Shown: positions 24,041-31,514 of the stretch, one piece after another
Layout of the letters: the number at the start of each line of letters is the position of its first letter
Numbering within the stretch: position 1 is the first letter of the stretch
Assembly (NCBI GenBank): GCA_029778615.1
Contig: JAKOPZ010000066.1
Coordinates: 1 to 39,201 of the forward strand
Source of the DNA: Chloroflexota bacterium
GTDB taxonomy: Bacteria; Chloroflexota; Anaerolineae; UBA4142; SHND01
Length of the DNA: 39,201 bases
Direction of reading: 5' to 3'
Made by a program: the position numbers and the translations under genes
Notes under the pieces: model-generated
Databases searched by the model: none
What the model was told of the DNA's origin: nothing
The model's input: the letters and a program-made list of their open reading frames with translations, nothing else

Positions 24041-25084
24041 ATGACCAGCGACCGGCTTACGATTATCGAAATTGCCAAACAAGCGGGTGTCTCACGCTCG
24101 ACGGTCTCGCGCGTGATTAACGACGACCCAAACGTCCACGCGGCAACTCGCCAACGCGTCCGCTCGGTCATGCAAAAATTGAATTTCCAGCCGAACGCCG
24201 CCGCGCGCGGTCTCGCCGCTGGCAAGACCCGCATTCTCGGCTTGGTGATTCCGATGGGTGTGGCGGCTCTCTTCTCGGACCCGTATTTCCCGCAGCTGAT
24301 TCAAGGCATCTCCGCTGCCTGCAATCAACATGATTATTCCACCATGTTGTGGCTCGCCGAGCCGGAATACGAACGCCGCACCATTCAGCAAATTGTTTCG
24401 GCGGGTATGGTGGATGGGGTCATCATTGCTTCCGCTCTGACGGACGATGCCGTCATCGAAGCCGTGCGCACGCACAAAGTCCCCTTTGTCTTGATTGGTC
24501 GCCATCCGGTTTATGTGGATATTACTTATGTGGATGTGGACAATCGCGTCAGTGCGCGCGATGCGGTCCTGCATTTGATTCGTTTGGGTTATAAACGCGT
24601 CGCCACAATTTCCGGTCCACTGAATATGATTGGCGGGCTCGACCGTCTGGCTGGGTACAAAGACGCGCTCAAAGCGCGCGGGATTGTGGCAGACCCAAAT
24701 TTGATAGCGGAAGGGGATTTTAGCGAAGCGAGCGGTTACAGCACGATGCAGCAGCTGCTTCCGCAAGAGCCCGATGCTATTTTTGTTGCAAGCGACACGA
24801 TGGCGTTGGGCGCGATGCGCGCGCTGCGTGAGGCAGGCAAGCGCATTCCCGATGATGTCGCTATTGTGGGGTACGACGACATGCCCTTTGCCGCGCGCAG
24901 TGACCCGCCCCTTACAACCGTTCGCCAGCCGATTCATCGCGCCGGGTTTGTTGGCGCCGAGACATTAATGGAATTGATTTCGGAGCAAGATGCCGCGCCG
25001 CGCCGCGTCATTTTGCCGACAGAGCTTGTCATTCGCGATTCATGCGGCGCGCGCGTGATGCGCGAAAAAAAAATGCGCGCGTGA
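24041..25084 (+). CDS. LacI-family transcriptional repressor
   Basis: 347 residues. The N-terminal helix-turn-helix reads LTIIEIAKQAGVSRSTVSRV followed by INDDPNVHAATRQRV and the hinge LNFQPNAAARGLA, all typical of LacI/GalR. The rest is the periplasmic-binding-like sensor domain (LGLVIPMGV, DGVIIAS, VDNRVSARDAVLHLI, VASDTMALGAMRALREAG, VGYDDMPFA), which binds a sugar. The ATG follows an operator directly and has no strong Shine-Dalgarno. Palindromes over its own promoter imply autoregulation. The transporter and glycosidase genes that follow are its likely targets, released by an imported sugar or sugar phosphate. Confidence 0.93.
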   Translation: MTSDRLTIIEIAKQAGVSRSTVSRVINDDPNVHAATRQRVRSVMQKLNFQPNAAARGLAAGKTRILGLVIPMGVAALFSDPYFPQLIQGISAACNQHDYSTMLWLAEPEYERRTIQQIVSAGMVDGVIIASALTDDAVIEAVRTHKVPFVLIGRHPVYVDITYVDVDNRVSARDAVLHLIRLGYKRVATISGPLNMIGGLDRLAGYKDALKARGIVADPNLIAEGDFSEASGYSTMQQLLPQEPDAIFVASDTMALGAMRALREAGKRIPDDVAIVGYDDMPFAARSDPPLTTVRQPIHRAGFVGAETLMELISEQDAAPRRVILPTELVIRDSCGARVMREKKMRA

Positions 25085-25119
25085 CTGAATATTGAAACAC
25101 GGTCCAAATAACGTTTCGC

Positions 25120-25180
25120 TGTCACTGTGACGCATATGAGTTTTGCGCCAGAGACGTGCGCTCATATGCTCACAGTGACA
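25120..25180. repeat. Long inverted repeat after the LacI-family gene
   Basis: Arm 25120-25140 (TGTCACTGTGACGCATATGAG without its last base) pairs with 25161-25180, with a single bulge and a 20-nt loop. Each arm holds its own smaller palindrome (TCACTGTGA and TCACAGTGA). There is no T run, so it is not a normal terminator. Confidence 0.7.
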
Positions 25181-25229
25181 TGACTGTTCGCCACCAATCT
25201 TGTAACGAGAACAGTCTTCTCCTCCAAAC

Positions 25230-25295
25230 GACAGGACCCGAATTGACACAACTCTAGAGTTGTTGCGAGTCGCCCGCAAAGATTCGGGTCTTGTC
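25230..25295 (+). promoter_or_regulatory. Nested hairpin in the leader of the sugar transporter genes
   Basis: The outer stem 25230-25243 with 25282-25295 pairs 13 of 14 positions, the exception being a G-U. Inside is a perfect 16-bp palindrome ACAACTCTAGAGTTGT (25248-25263). The element is followed at once by an AGGAGG site and a 21-codon ORF, so it may form an RNA structure controlling that ORF or the downstream genes. Confidence 0.55.
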
Positions 25296-25310
25296 AGGAG
25301 GAGAGAGAGC

Positions 25311-25376
25311 ATGGCATCCGGAATTGTTCAAGCGCTTTTATTGCAGCGCGTGGACGAATCCTACTCGACATGTTAA
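25311..25376 (+). CDS. Short ORF of 21 codons in the sugar operon leader
   Basis: It starts MASGIVQALLLQ and ends ESYSTC, then TAA. A strong AGGAGGAG site lies upstream at about 25296-25303. It is too short to have a known fold. It may be a translated leader peptide or a chance frame. It overlaps an operator-like AAGCGCTT site. Confidence 0.4.
   Translation: MASGIVQALLLQRVDESYSTC
25327..25340. promoter_or_regulatory. LacI-type operator candidate before the sugar operon
   Basis: TTCAAGCGCTTTTA with a palindromic AAGCGCTT core, similar to the site in the regulator leader (23911-23920). It is located about 140 bp before the binding-protein start. I found no clear -35/-10 pair next to it. Confidence 0.4.
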
Positions 25377-25479
25377 TTCGCGGGCACGTATTCTGTTCAA
25401 GGAGGTGGAGCAAAATCAAGAGTTCCAATCATCAAGCCTCAACCAAGTGTGATTCCAAATTAGCAGGGAGGAGAATGCT

Positions 25480-27072
25480 ATGAAAAAATATATGACCCTT
25501 GCGATCATCGTTGCCGCTCTGGCACTGATCGTCGCCGGTTGTGGCGCACCGGCTGCACCCACCGCCGTACCCGCGCAACCAACCGCAGTACCGGCACAAC
25601 CGACCGCTGTCCCCGCGCAGCCCACCGCCGCGCCGGCAGCAACTCAGGCGCCCGCGCCCACTGAAGCCCCCAAGCCGACTGAGGCGCCACCACCAACCGA
25701 AGCGCCTACAGCTGCTTCGACCGAACCGACAGCGGTTCCAACCCCAACCATCCCGCCGCCGGTCCTCACGACGACGGAAGGTTGCGCACCGAATTCAACA
25801 CCCATCGTTTGGTTTATCGGCTTGGGTGCCGGTTCGCAGCCGAATGATGTTGTAAAAGAAAAAGCATGGGCGGACAAATACAACAAGTCCCAAACCGAAG
25901 CGTGTGTCATCTTGAATGTTGTCTATAACACCGGTAACAACTCGTACGATGCACTGCGCGCAATGATTGCCGGCGGCAATGCCCCCGACATTGTGGGTCC
26001 CGTTGGCAAAGCGGGTCGGGCTAGTTTTCAAGGTTCGTGGGCAGATATTGAACCGCTCGCCAAAGCCGCAGGTTTCGACCTGAGCAAGTACGACCCCAAA
26101 TTGCTCGACTTTACCAAAGATGAAGGCGTCCTCGTCGGTATCCCGTTCGCGTTGTTCCCGTCGTTCATCTATTACAACAAAGCATTGTTCGACGAAGCGA
26201 AATTGCCTTATCCGCCACACAAAGTTGGCGAGAAATATGACGGCAAAGATTGGAACATTGACACCTTTACCGAACTCGCGCAAAAGTTGACGGTGGACGG
26301 CAAAGGAAACGATGCCACGTCGCCCGATTTCGATCCCAAAGACATCAAGCAGTTTGGTTTCTATGAACAGTGGACCGACACACGCGGCATTGGCACATTC
26401 TTTGGCGGCGGCTTGCCGTACGACCCAAAGAATCCCAAGAACGCGGTGATTCCGGACAACTGGAAGGCAGCGTTCAAATGGTACTATGACGGTGTTTGGA
26501 ACAAACACTTTATGCCGAACTCGGATTACGCGAACAGTGACCAATTCGGCAAGGGCAACGTGTTCAGCAGCGGCAATCTTGCCATGTCGTGGGTTCACAC
26601 GTGGTACACCTGCTGTTTCGACCTGAGCAAGACGAGCTGGGACATTGCGGTCATGCCGACAGTAAACGGCGTCACCACTGCCAAACTGCACGGTGATACG
26701 TTCGCGATTTTGAAAGACAGCAAGCACAAAGATCTCGCGTTCAAGGTCTTGAGCGCAATGGTCGTGGACAAAGACCTGTATCAAATCTATGGCGGTATGC
26801 CTGCCCAAGTCGCCGACCGCCCCGCGTTCTGGGCAGCGTTAGACGAACGCGCCGCGCCGAACAAAGTGGACTGGACTGTCGCGGAAGAAATGCTCAAGTA
26901 TCCGGACCTCCCGAATCACGAAGCATGGATGCCCGATTATGCCAAGTCCAAAGACATCATGGACAAATGGCGCGTGTTCATTGACCAGACCCCCGGTCTT
27001 GACATGGACCAAGAAATCGCGAAACTGCAAGCAGAGCTCGATGCAGTCTTCAAGGCAGCACCGGAGCAATAA
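25480..27072 (+). CDS. Carbohydrate ABC transporter substrate-binding lipoprotein
   Basis: 530 residues. The signal ends in VAGC (Cys21). A long Pro/Thr/Ala linker (PTAVPAQ repeats then PTEAP repeats, about 22-98) keeps the binding domain away from the membrane. From about 105 the protein has the SBP_bac_1/8 (MalE/UgpB-like) fold, with VYNTGNNSYDALRAMIAGGNAPDIV near 145-170, then FPSFIYYNKALFDEAKLPYPP and a C-terminal TPGLDMDQEIAKLQAELDAVF. GGGAGGAG precedes the ATG. Two permeases follow. No ATPase gene is present, as is common for such sugar importers that share an MsmK-type ATPase. Confidence 0.94.
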   Translation: MKKYMTLAIIVAALALIVAGCGAPAAPTAVPAQPTAVPAQPTAVPAQPTAAPAATQAPAPTEAPKPTEAPPPTEAPTAASTEPTAVPTPTIPPPVLTTTEGCAPNSTPIVWFIGLGAGSQPNDVVKEKAWADKYNKSQTEACVILNVVYNTGNNSYDALRAMIAGGNAPDIVGPVGKAGRASFQGSWADIEPLAKAAGFDLSKYDPKLLDFTKDEGVLVGIPFALFPSFIYYNKALFDEAKLPYPPHKVGEKYDGKDWNIDTFTELAQKLTVDGKGNDATSPDFDPKDIKQFGFYEQWTDTRGIGTFFGGGLPYDPKNPKNAVIPDNWKAAFKWYYDGVWNKHFMPNSDYANSDQFGKGNVFSSGNLAMSWVHTWYTCCFDLSKTSWDIAVMPTVNGVTTAKLHGDTFAILKDSKHKDLAFKVLSAMVVDKDLYQIYGGMPAQVADRPAFWAALDERAAPNKVDWTVAEEMLKYPDLPNHEAWMPDYAKSKDIMDKWRVFIDQTPGLDMDQEIAKLQAELDAVFKAAPEQ

Positions 27073-27121
27073 GCAGAGTGCATCTCCGCTTGCTGTTCAA
27101 GCAAGTGTGTAAAGCATAAAA

Positions 27122-27157
27122 CCCTTGCGCCTTCTGAATCTCCAGAAGGCGCAAGGG
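27122..27157 (+). promoter_or_regulatory. Intercistronic hairpin after the sugar binding-protein gene
   Basis: A perfect 15-bp stem (CCCTTGCGCCTTCTG with CAGAAGGCGCAAGGG) and a 6-nt loop, 49 bp after the binding-protein stop and 21 bp before the permease start. There is no T run. Same position in the operon as the hairpins after the two amino acid binding-protein genes. Confidence 0.75.
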
Positions 27158-27178
27158 CAACACGCAAGGACTCGACCG

Positions 27179-28153
27179 ATGGCGACCACGAATCTTGCTC
27201 CTGTCCCGACCAGTTCCACATTCCCAGTCAAGCGAACCAAGTCCGCCTACTCGCGTCAGCGCACGCGATGGGGATGGCTCTTTTTGATGCCGTGGATTAT
27301 TGGCTTTTTTGCCTTTCAACTGCTACCGATTGCTTTTACTTTTTTTCTTTCGTTCACCGACTATAAAGCGACCACTGAATTCAAACCCGGTAATTTCAAT
27401 TTTGTTGGTCTGCAAAACTTTCAACGTTTGTTCTCCGACCCGCTCGCGCTGCCTTCGATGGGCGTCACGCTCAAGTTTGCCGCAATCGGTATTCCACTCG
27501 GGTTAATCATTCCCCTTGCGATTGCGGTGCTCGTCAATTCCAAACATTTGATTGCGCCCAGTATCTTTCGCACGCTCTTTTTCTTGCCAACGGTCATTCC
27601 CGTTGTTGCCGGTACCATCATTTTTAATGGTGTATTGAATTCGCAATCCGGCTGGATCAACTTGGGACTCAAAGCGTTGGGCATTGAGGACCCACCGCGT
27701 TGGTTTGGCGACCCCTTATGGGCGGGCTTTGCGTTGAACTTGCTCGCCATTTGGGCGGTCGGCAACGCAATGATTATTTTGCTCGCGGGCTTGCAAGGCG
27801 TTCCGACCGAGTTGTACGAAGCGGCGATTATGGATGGCGCGAATTATTGGCAGCGTTTCATCAGCATCACGGTCCCCATGATTTCACCGGTCATTTTTTA
27901 CAATGTCACGCTCGGCGTCATTTTTGCCTTTCAATATTTTGTGCCCGCGCTTTTGATTGGCGGACAAAACGGGAACCCGCAGGGGTCACTCTTGTTCTTT
28001 CCGCTGCACTTTTATCGGCAAGCATTTGTGTTTAGCGACATGGGCTACGCGGCAGTCCTCGCGCTCGTCATTTTTGTAGTGACGATGGTGGCGACAGGTC
28101 TCCTCTTTTTCTTTGGACAACGACTTGTCTATTACGCCGGTGGTGAATCGTAA
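27179..28153 (+). CDS. Carbohydrate ABC transporter permease (MalF/UgpA type)
   Basis: 324 residues from the ATG at 27179; earlier in-frame codons lie inside the hairpin and are rejected. AAGGA lies upstream. Six hydrophobic helices are visible, the first at WGWLFLMPWIIGFFAFQLLPI, and the EAA loop reads YEAAIMDGANYWQRFISITVPMI, as in MalF/UgpA/LacF. It forms a heterodimeric channel with the next gene's product. The N-terminus (about 1-30) is polar and variable. A 19-bp palindrome separates it from the next gene. Confidence 0.94.
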   Translation: MATTNLAPVPTSSTFPVKRTKSAYSRQRTRWGWLFLMPWIIGFFAFQLLPIAFTFFLSFTDYKATTEFKPGNFNFVGLQNFQRLFSDPLALPSMGVTLKFAAIGIPLGLIIPLAIAVLVNSKHLIAPSIFRTLFFLPTVIPVVAGTIIFNGVLNSQSGWINLGLKALGIEDPPRWFGDPLWAGFALNLLAIWAVGNAMIILLAGLQGVPTELYEAAIMDGANYWQRFISITVPMISPVIFYNVTLGVIFAFQYFVPALLIGGQNGNPQGSLLFFPLHFYRQAFVFSDMGYAAVLALVIFVVTMVATGLLFFFGQRLVYYAGGES

Positions 28154-28161
28154 GGACGTGT

Positions 28162-28180
28162 GACAAATTTTAAATTTGTC
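28162..28180. repeat. 19-bp palindrome GACAAATTT-T-AAATTTGTC
   Basis: A second copy of the palindrome at 21653-21671, differing only at the centre. It fills the spacer between the two sugar permease genes. Confidence 0.7.
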
Positions 28181-28206
28181 TTGCATCCAAGAGGAGAAAA
28201 ACAATC

Positions 28207-29292
28207 ATGTCAACTGCCGTTCAAGCGCAGACCGCCACCGCCGCCAAGACTCGCGTACTAGACAAACGCGCGCTGCGCAATCTTTCTTCGACCGTCATCC
28301 TCACCGGGATTGGCTTGCTCGTCTTGGTCATCTTTTTGCTGCCATTGGTTTATACGCTCGCCACGGCGTTCAAGCAGGACGCGCAGCTCACGGCGCAGAA
28401 CGCGCCGCTCTATCCCGCGCAGCCCTCGACCTTTAACTATGAAGGCAAAGATTATCCGCTCTATGAAGTTCCAATTGACGGAACCATCAAGCGCCTCGCA
28501 CTGATTAAACCATTCCGCGAAGACAGTGACATGCTCGACCCCGAGCATCCCGAAAATGGCGTGTTCAATGTCAAAGGACGCTGGCGTACGTGGACGCCCG
28601 TTTACACGTTTTCGCTTACGCTGGAAAATTTCACCACTGCGTGGGAACAAGTAAATTTTCCGCGCCTCTTTCGCAACAGCTTGCTGCTCGGCATCATTAG
28701 CACGGTTGGCACGCTCATCGCGTGTATTCTCGTCGCGTACGGCTTTGCGCGCTTTCCGATTCCCGGGAAAAATATCCTGTTCATCATTTTGATTTCGACC
28801 ATCGTGCTGCCGCCGCAAGCAACTATTATTCCGCTGTACATTTTGTTTTCGAAATTGGGTTGGACGGGAACGTGGCTGCCCTTGCTTGTCCCCGCGTTTT
28901 TCGCGAACGCGTATGATGTATTTTTGCTGCGGCAATATTTTATGAGCATCCCCAAAGAGCTGGACGAAGCGGCAATGCTCGATGGCGCGAGTCCGCTTCG
29001 CACGCTCATTTCGGTCATCATTCCCCAGTCCATTCCCGCGATTACGGCGGTAACGTTGTTCCACTTTTTCTTTGTGTGGAATGATTACTTCAGTCCGCTC
29101 GTGTATTTGCTCGGCAAAGAAGAACTGTATCCGATTTCGGTGGGCATCGGCGCGTTCGTCACAACCTTTACCAACTATCCGGGGCGCGCGGCAGCGACTG
29201 CGGCGCTCACCCTCTTGCTGCCCGCCGTTATTTTCTTTCTCGCGCAGCGCCAATTCATGCAGGGCGTCGTGGTTACAGGCGTCGAAAAATAA
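28207..29292 (+). CDS. Carbohydrate ABC transporter permease (MalG/UgpE type)
   Basis: 361 residues. The EAA loop reads LDEAAMLDGASPLRTLISVIIPQS, and the last segment LPAVIFFLAQRQFMQGVVVTGVEK is the MalG-type C-terminus. It partners with the MalF-type permease upstream. Between helix 1 (about 27-53) and helix 2 there is an unusually long soluble outside loop of about 85 residues (YPAQPSTFNYEGKDYPL... to ...TTAWEQVNFPRLFRNS), where MalG usually has a much shorter one. GAGGAG precedes the ATG at 28207. It is followed closely by the glycosidase gene. Confidence 0.94.
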   Translation: MSTAVQAQTATAAKTRVLDKRALRNLSSTVILTGIGLLVLVIFLLPLVYTLATAFKQDAQLTAQNAPLYPAQPSTFNYEGKDYPLYEVPIDGTIKRLALIKPFREDSDMLDPEHPENGVFNVKGRWRTWTPVYTFSLTLENFTTAWEQVNFPRLFRNSLLLGIISTVGTLIACILVAYGFARFPIPGKNILFIILISTIVLPPQATIIPLYILFSKLGWTGTWLPLLVPAFFANAYDVFLLRQYFMSIPKELDEAAMLDGASPLRTLISVIIPQSIPAITAVTLFHFFFVWNDYFSPLVYLLGKEELYPISVGIGAFVTTFTNYPGRAAATAALTLLLPAVIFFLAQRQFMQGVVVTGVEK

Positions 29293-29298
29293 AATGCG

Positions 29299-30672
29299 AT
29301 GCGTCGTTTTCTATTCGTCGTTTGTCTATTCTTGATGGGCTGCGCGGGGCAAAGTGTCCCAACGCCGACGGCGACAGTGCCGCCGCCAATCCGGCTGCTT
29401 GCAACCAGTACACCGCTGGCAACGACTACGCCAACGCCGTTGCCGAGCGGTGTCTTTATAGACACAAACCAAGCACTCGGCGCGGTCAGCCCGCTCTCAT
29501 TCGGCACCAATCACGGACCTTGGGCATTTTTGACGGTCGAGTTGTGGGAACACTTTAAAAAATCGGGCATCACTTTTATTCGTTTTCCCGGCGGCAATTG
29601 GGGCGATGAAAATGATTTGACCGCGCAGCAGGTTGACGACTATATCAAGTTGGTGCGGATGGTCAATGCGGAACCGCAAATCTCGGTGCGCTTGCGCGAC
29701 GGCACGCCCGAATACGCTGTCGCGCTGCTCAAGTACACGCAAGAGAAAAATTACAACGTCACGTACTGGAGCATCGGTAACGAGCCGAGTCTGTACGGCG
29801 TGCGCTTTCCCGAATGGACAACGGAAAAATACAATATCGAGTGGCGCAAATTCGCGCAAGCACTGAAAGCGCAAGACCCGACGATAAAGTTGATTGGTCC
29901 GGACATTCATCAATTCACCGGCACGCCGGATGTGGACCCGAAAGATAGTTTGGGGCGCGACTGGCTCGACGAATTCTTGAAAGCGAACGGCGATTTGGTG
30001 GACGTTGTGTCAATCCATCGCTATCCGTTTCCAAAACAACGCGGTGATGCGCCGCCTTCCGCAGAGAATTTGTTTGCCAGCGCGCGCGAATGGGATAAAA
30101 CAATTCCAAATTTACGCGCGCGCATTCGCGCGGCGACCGGACGCGATTTGCCGATTGCAGTGACGGAATTCAATTCCGATTGGGCGGGCAAACTTCAAGG
30201 CAAGACCACTGCCGATTCCGTGAACGGCGCGTTGTATATTGCTGATTCGTTGGGGCGCATGATTCGTCAGCGCGTGGACATCATCGCGCAATTTACCTTG
30301 CAGATGAGCGCCGGAGTCGGCGCGCTGGGTATATTCGAGCATTATGACCCGCGACCCGTCTATTACGTGTACTTGCTCTACAAACAATTTGGCAATGAAT
30401 TGGTTTTTGCGTCGTCGGATGATGAACAAGTTTCCGCGTACGCGGCAAAACGCGCGGATGGTACTCTCACGCTCGTACTTTTGAATTTGAGCGAACAAGC
30501 ACAGACCAAGCCCATTCATTTCGCGGGCGATAAAAAATTTGACGACGCGCAAGTTTTTCTCTTTGACGCAACACACAAAGCAGAACAAGTTGGCACATTG
30601 AAAATAACGAACGGCATGTCGGTCACGCTGCCGCCGAGCTCGATGAGTTTGTATGTAATTTCGCCACAATGA
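29299..30672 (+). CDS. Secreted glycoside hydrolase lipoprotein, GH51/clan GH-A-like
   Basis: 457 residues with a lipoprotein signal (LMGC, Cys15) and a Pro/Thr linker. From about 50 it has a TIM-barrel glycosidase of clan GH-A: FIRFPGGNWGDENDL, then YWSIGNEPSLYG with the acid/base E162, and IAVTEFNSDW with the nucleophile E290. A C-terminal beta domain (about 385-457) follows. The FPGGN, GNEP and TEFN patterns resemble alpha-L-arabinofuranosidases (GH51/COG3534), but GH39- or GH79-like enzymes cannot be excluded. As an anchored outside enzyme it would trim an oligosaccharide before uptake by the transporter encoded upstream. The next gene overlaps its stop (ATGA). Confidence 0.85.
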   Translation: MRRFLFVVCLFLMGCAGQSVPTPTATVPPPIRLLATSTPLATTTPTPLPSGVFIDTNQALGAVSPLSFGTNHGPWAFLTVELWEHFKKSGITFIRFPGGNWGDENDLTAQQVDDYIKLVRMVNAEPQISVRLRDGTPEYAVALLKYTQEKNYNVTYWSIGNEPSLYGVRFPEWTTEKYNIEWRKFAQALKAQDPTIKLIGPDIHQFTGTPDVDPKDSLGRDWLDEFLKANGDLVDVVSIHRYPFPKQRGDAPPSAENLFASAREWDKTIPNLRARIRAATGRDLPIAVTEFNSDWAGKLQGKTTADSVNGALYIADSLGRMIRQRVDIIAQFTLQMSAGVGALGIFEHYDPRPVYYVYLLYKQFGNELVFASSDDEQVSAYAAKRADGTLTLVLLNLSEQAQTKPIHFAGDKKFDDAQVFLFDATHKAEQVGTLKITNGMSVTLPPSSMSLYVISPQ

Positions 30673-31514
30673 ATTTTGAAAACATTTTGAAAAATCACGT
30701 CGCGCTCGTGACGGGCGCCAGTCGCGGCGTGGGCAAAGGTATCGCACTCGGTTTGGGCGAAGCGGGCGCGACCGTCTATGTCACGGGGCGCACGGCAACA
30801 GGCACGGACCCCGATGGTTTGCCCGGCACAATTTTTGAAACGGCGCAAGAGGTTACGCGCGCAGGCGGGCAGGGCATCGCCATTGTGTGCGACCACAGCG
30901 ACGATGCGCAAGTTGCGCGTGTGTTTGAACAAATCGCAGCGGAACAAACGCGGCTTGATATTCTGGTAAACAATGTATGGGCGGGCTATCAACGCATGGA
31001 ACATGATGGCACGTTCACATGGCTCAACAAATTCTGGGAACAACCGTTTTGGCGTTGGGACGCGATGTTTGCTTCGGGCGTGCGCGCACACTTTACCGCA
31101 TCCGCCTTTGCCGCGCGGAGGATGGTGCAGCAACAACGCGGCTTGATAGTCAACATTTCGTTTTGGGCGGCGCTCAAGTACATGAACAATGTTTTGTACG
31201 GCGTTGCCAAAGCGGCGGACGATACGCTCGTGCGCGATATGGCGCATGAATTGCGCGAACACCATGTCGCGGCCGTCACACTCTATCCGGGTTTGGTACG
31301 CACCGAAGGAGTGATGAAGAACGAACAGTATTTTGACCTGCGCAATTCGGAATCGCCGCAATTCATCGGACGCGCGGTCGCGGCGTTGGCACATGACCCG
31401 AACGTAATGGAAAAATCGGGCAAGGTTCTGGTCGCTGCGGCGCTCGCATTGGAATATGGCTTTACGGATATGGATGGCAAACAGCCGCGTCCATTAACCT
31501 TGCAACAAGCATGA
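30669..31514 (+). CDS. Short-chain dehydrogenase/reductase
   Basis: 281 residues, cytoplasmic, classic SDR fold. The cofactor motif is TGASRGVG (15-22) and the active site is N in VNNVWAG, Ser in NISFWAA, and Tyr-x-x-x-Lys in LYGVAKAADD. The long LYGVAKAADDTLVRDMAHEL helix and the insertion of WLNKFWEQPFWRWDAMF before it resemble the DHRS1-like group of SDRs. Its substrate is unknown. It is coupled by ATGA overlaps to the glycosidases on both sides, so it probably oxidises or reduces a released sugar or aglycone, but that is inference from position. Confidence 0.9.
   Translation: MNFENILKNHVALVTGASRGVGKGIALGLGEAGATVYVTGRTATGTDPDGLPGTIFETAQEVTRAGGQGIAIVCDHSDDAQVARVFEQIAAEQTRLDILVNNVWAGYQRMEHDGTFTWLNKFWEQPFWRWDAMFASGVRAHFTASAFAARRMVQQQRGLIVNISFWAALKYMNNVLYGVAKAADDTLVRDMAHELREHHVAAVTLYPGLVRTEGVMKNEQYFDLRNSESPQFIGRAVAALAHDPNVMEKSGKVLVAAALALEYGFTDMDGKQPRPLTLQQA

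Noticed and set aside
23562-24044. A 160-codon plus-strand frame before the LacI-family gene
   Set aside because: It crosses the HU promoter, the LacI promoter and both operators, and the translation has no domain-like pattern.
25120-25180. Terminator for the LacI-family gene
   Set aside because: The inverted repeat is strong but no T run follows on either strand.
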